DNA of 64,000 bases from an uncultured Pelagibacteraceae bacterium (GTDB taxonomy: Bacteria > Pseudomonadota > Alphaproteobacteria > Pelagibacterales > Pelagibacteraceae): the NCBI GenBank assembly GCA_902617625.1, contig CACMXJ010000005.1:1-64000 (forward strand), written 5' to 3'. Positions within the stretch are counted from its first letter, which is position 1, and each line of letters begins with the position of its first letter. A program made the translations under genes and the position numbers. Below the pieces are notes generated by a model. It was not told the origin of the DNA. It was given only the letters and a program-made list of their open reading frames with translations, and did no database searches. Below, piece by piece: positions 63,493 through 64,000 of this stretch.

Positions 63493-64000
63493 ATGAAAGA
63501 TCAAATAATAACAAAAAAAATTCTTAATTGGTATAATTTAAATAAGAGAACATTACCGTGGCGAAAAAATGTTTCACAATCAAAAAAACATTATTATACA
63601 TTGGTAAGTGAATTCATGTTACAGCAGACACAAGTTGTGACTGTAATTCCTTATTTTAATAGATTTATTAATAAAATTCCAAATCTTAAAAAACTTTCAA
63701 AAATCCCAGATAGAGAATTGATAAAACTTTGGGAGGGTCTTGGATATTATTCAAGAGTAAGAAATCTAAAAAAAACTGCTAAAATCATAATTAGTAAATA
63801 TCATGCAGAAATTCCAAATAATTATGAGGATTTAATATCTTTACCTGGTATAGGCAATTACACTGCTAATGCAATTTTAGCTATTGCCTTTAATAAATCC
63901 TATATTCCTTTAGATGGAAACATTGAAAGAGTTTTAAAAAGATATCTTTATTTAAGAAAAGATAAGGAAATACAAAAAGACAATCTAATAAAAAAAAAAT
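63493..64000 (+). CDS. mutY: A/G-specific adenine glycosylase MutY (N-terminal part, runs off window)
   Basis: Translation from 63493: MKDQIITKKILNWYNLNKRTLPWRKNVSQSKKHYYTLVSEFMLQQTQVVTVIPYFNRFI...WEGLGYYSRVRNLKKTAK...LPGIGNYTANAILAIAFNKSYIPLDGNIERVLKR. Confidence 0.95.
   Translation, partial: MKDQIITKKILNWYNLNKRTLPWRKNVSQSKKHYYTLVSEFMLQQTQVVTVIPYFNRFINKIPNLKKLSKIPDRELIKLWEGLGYYSRVRNLKKTAKIIISKYHAEIPNNYEDLISLPGIGNYTANAILAIAFNKSYIPLDGNIERVLKRYLYLRKDKEIQKDNLIKKK

Overview
This 64-kb window is AT-rich, very gene-dense bacterial chromosome. Gene content and order (cox operon, separate ATP synthase Fo operon, mutY/dciA/dsbA/smc, retinal genes, extreme compaction) look like a streamlined marine alphaproteobacterium of the SAR11/Pelagibacterales type. 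That placement is inferred; no database search was run. I see no rRNA, tRNA, CRISPR array, prophage or transposase. Most genes are housekeeping: msrA (partial), groESL, typA, ribF-ileS-lspA, pgi, rsmD, purD, a lipid A/Kdo block, ubiA, rsmE, the cytochrome c oxidase operon, thrC/thrB, rnhA, ispH, a retinal-biosynthesis block (crtI-crtB-crtY-blh), atpF-F'-E-B-I, smc, a DsbA-like gene, dciA and mutY (partial). Main points for a second look: (i) the hsp20 leader combines a near-consensus sigma32 promoter with a ROSE-like RNA thermometer hairpin containing the diagnostic G-G mismatch, and groES has a matching sigma32-type promoter; (ii) an 846-aa fusion joins an NAD-epimerase, a sugar cupin and a zinc-binding C-methyltransferase; (iii) the SMC protein is short and appears to lack a hinge; (iv) the retinal genes plus ispH sit directly downstream of the ATP synthase Fo genes in a long co-linear run; (v) two small ORFs missing from the supplied track (38 aa downstream of groL, 41 aa between ctaB and ctaG); (vi) dciA and mutY start codons abut in a CATATG palindrome; (vii) an extremely lysine-rich coiled-coil protein.
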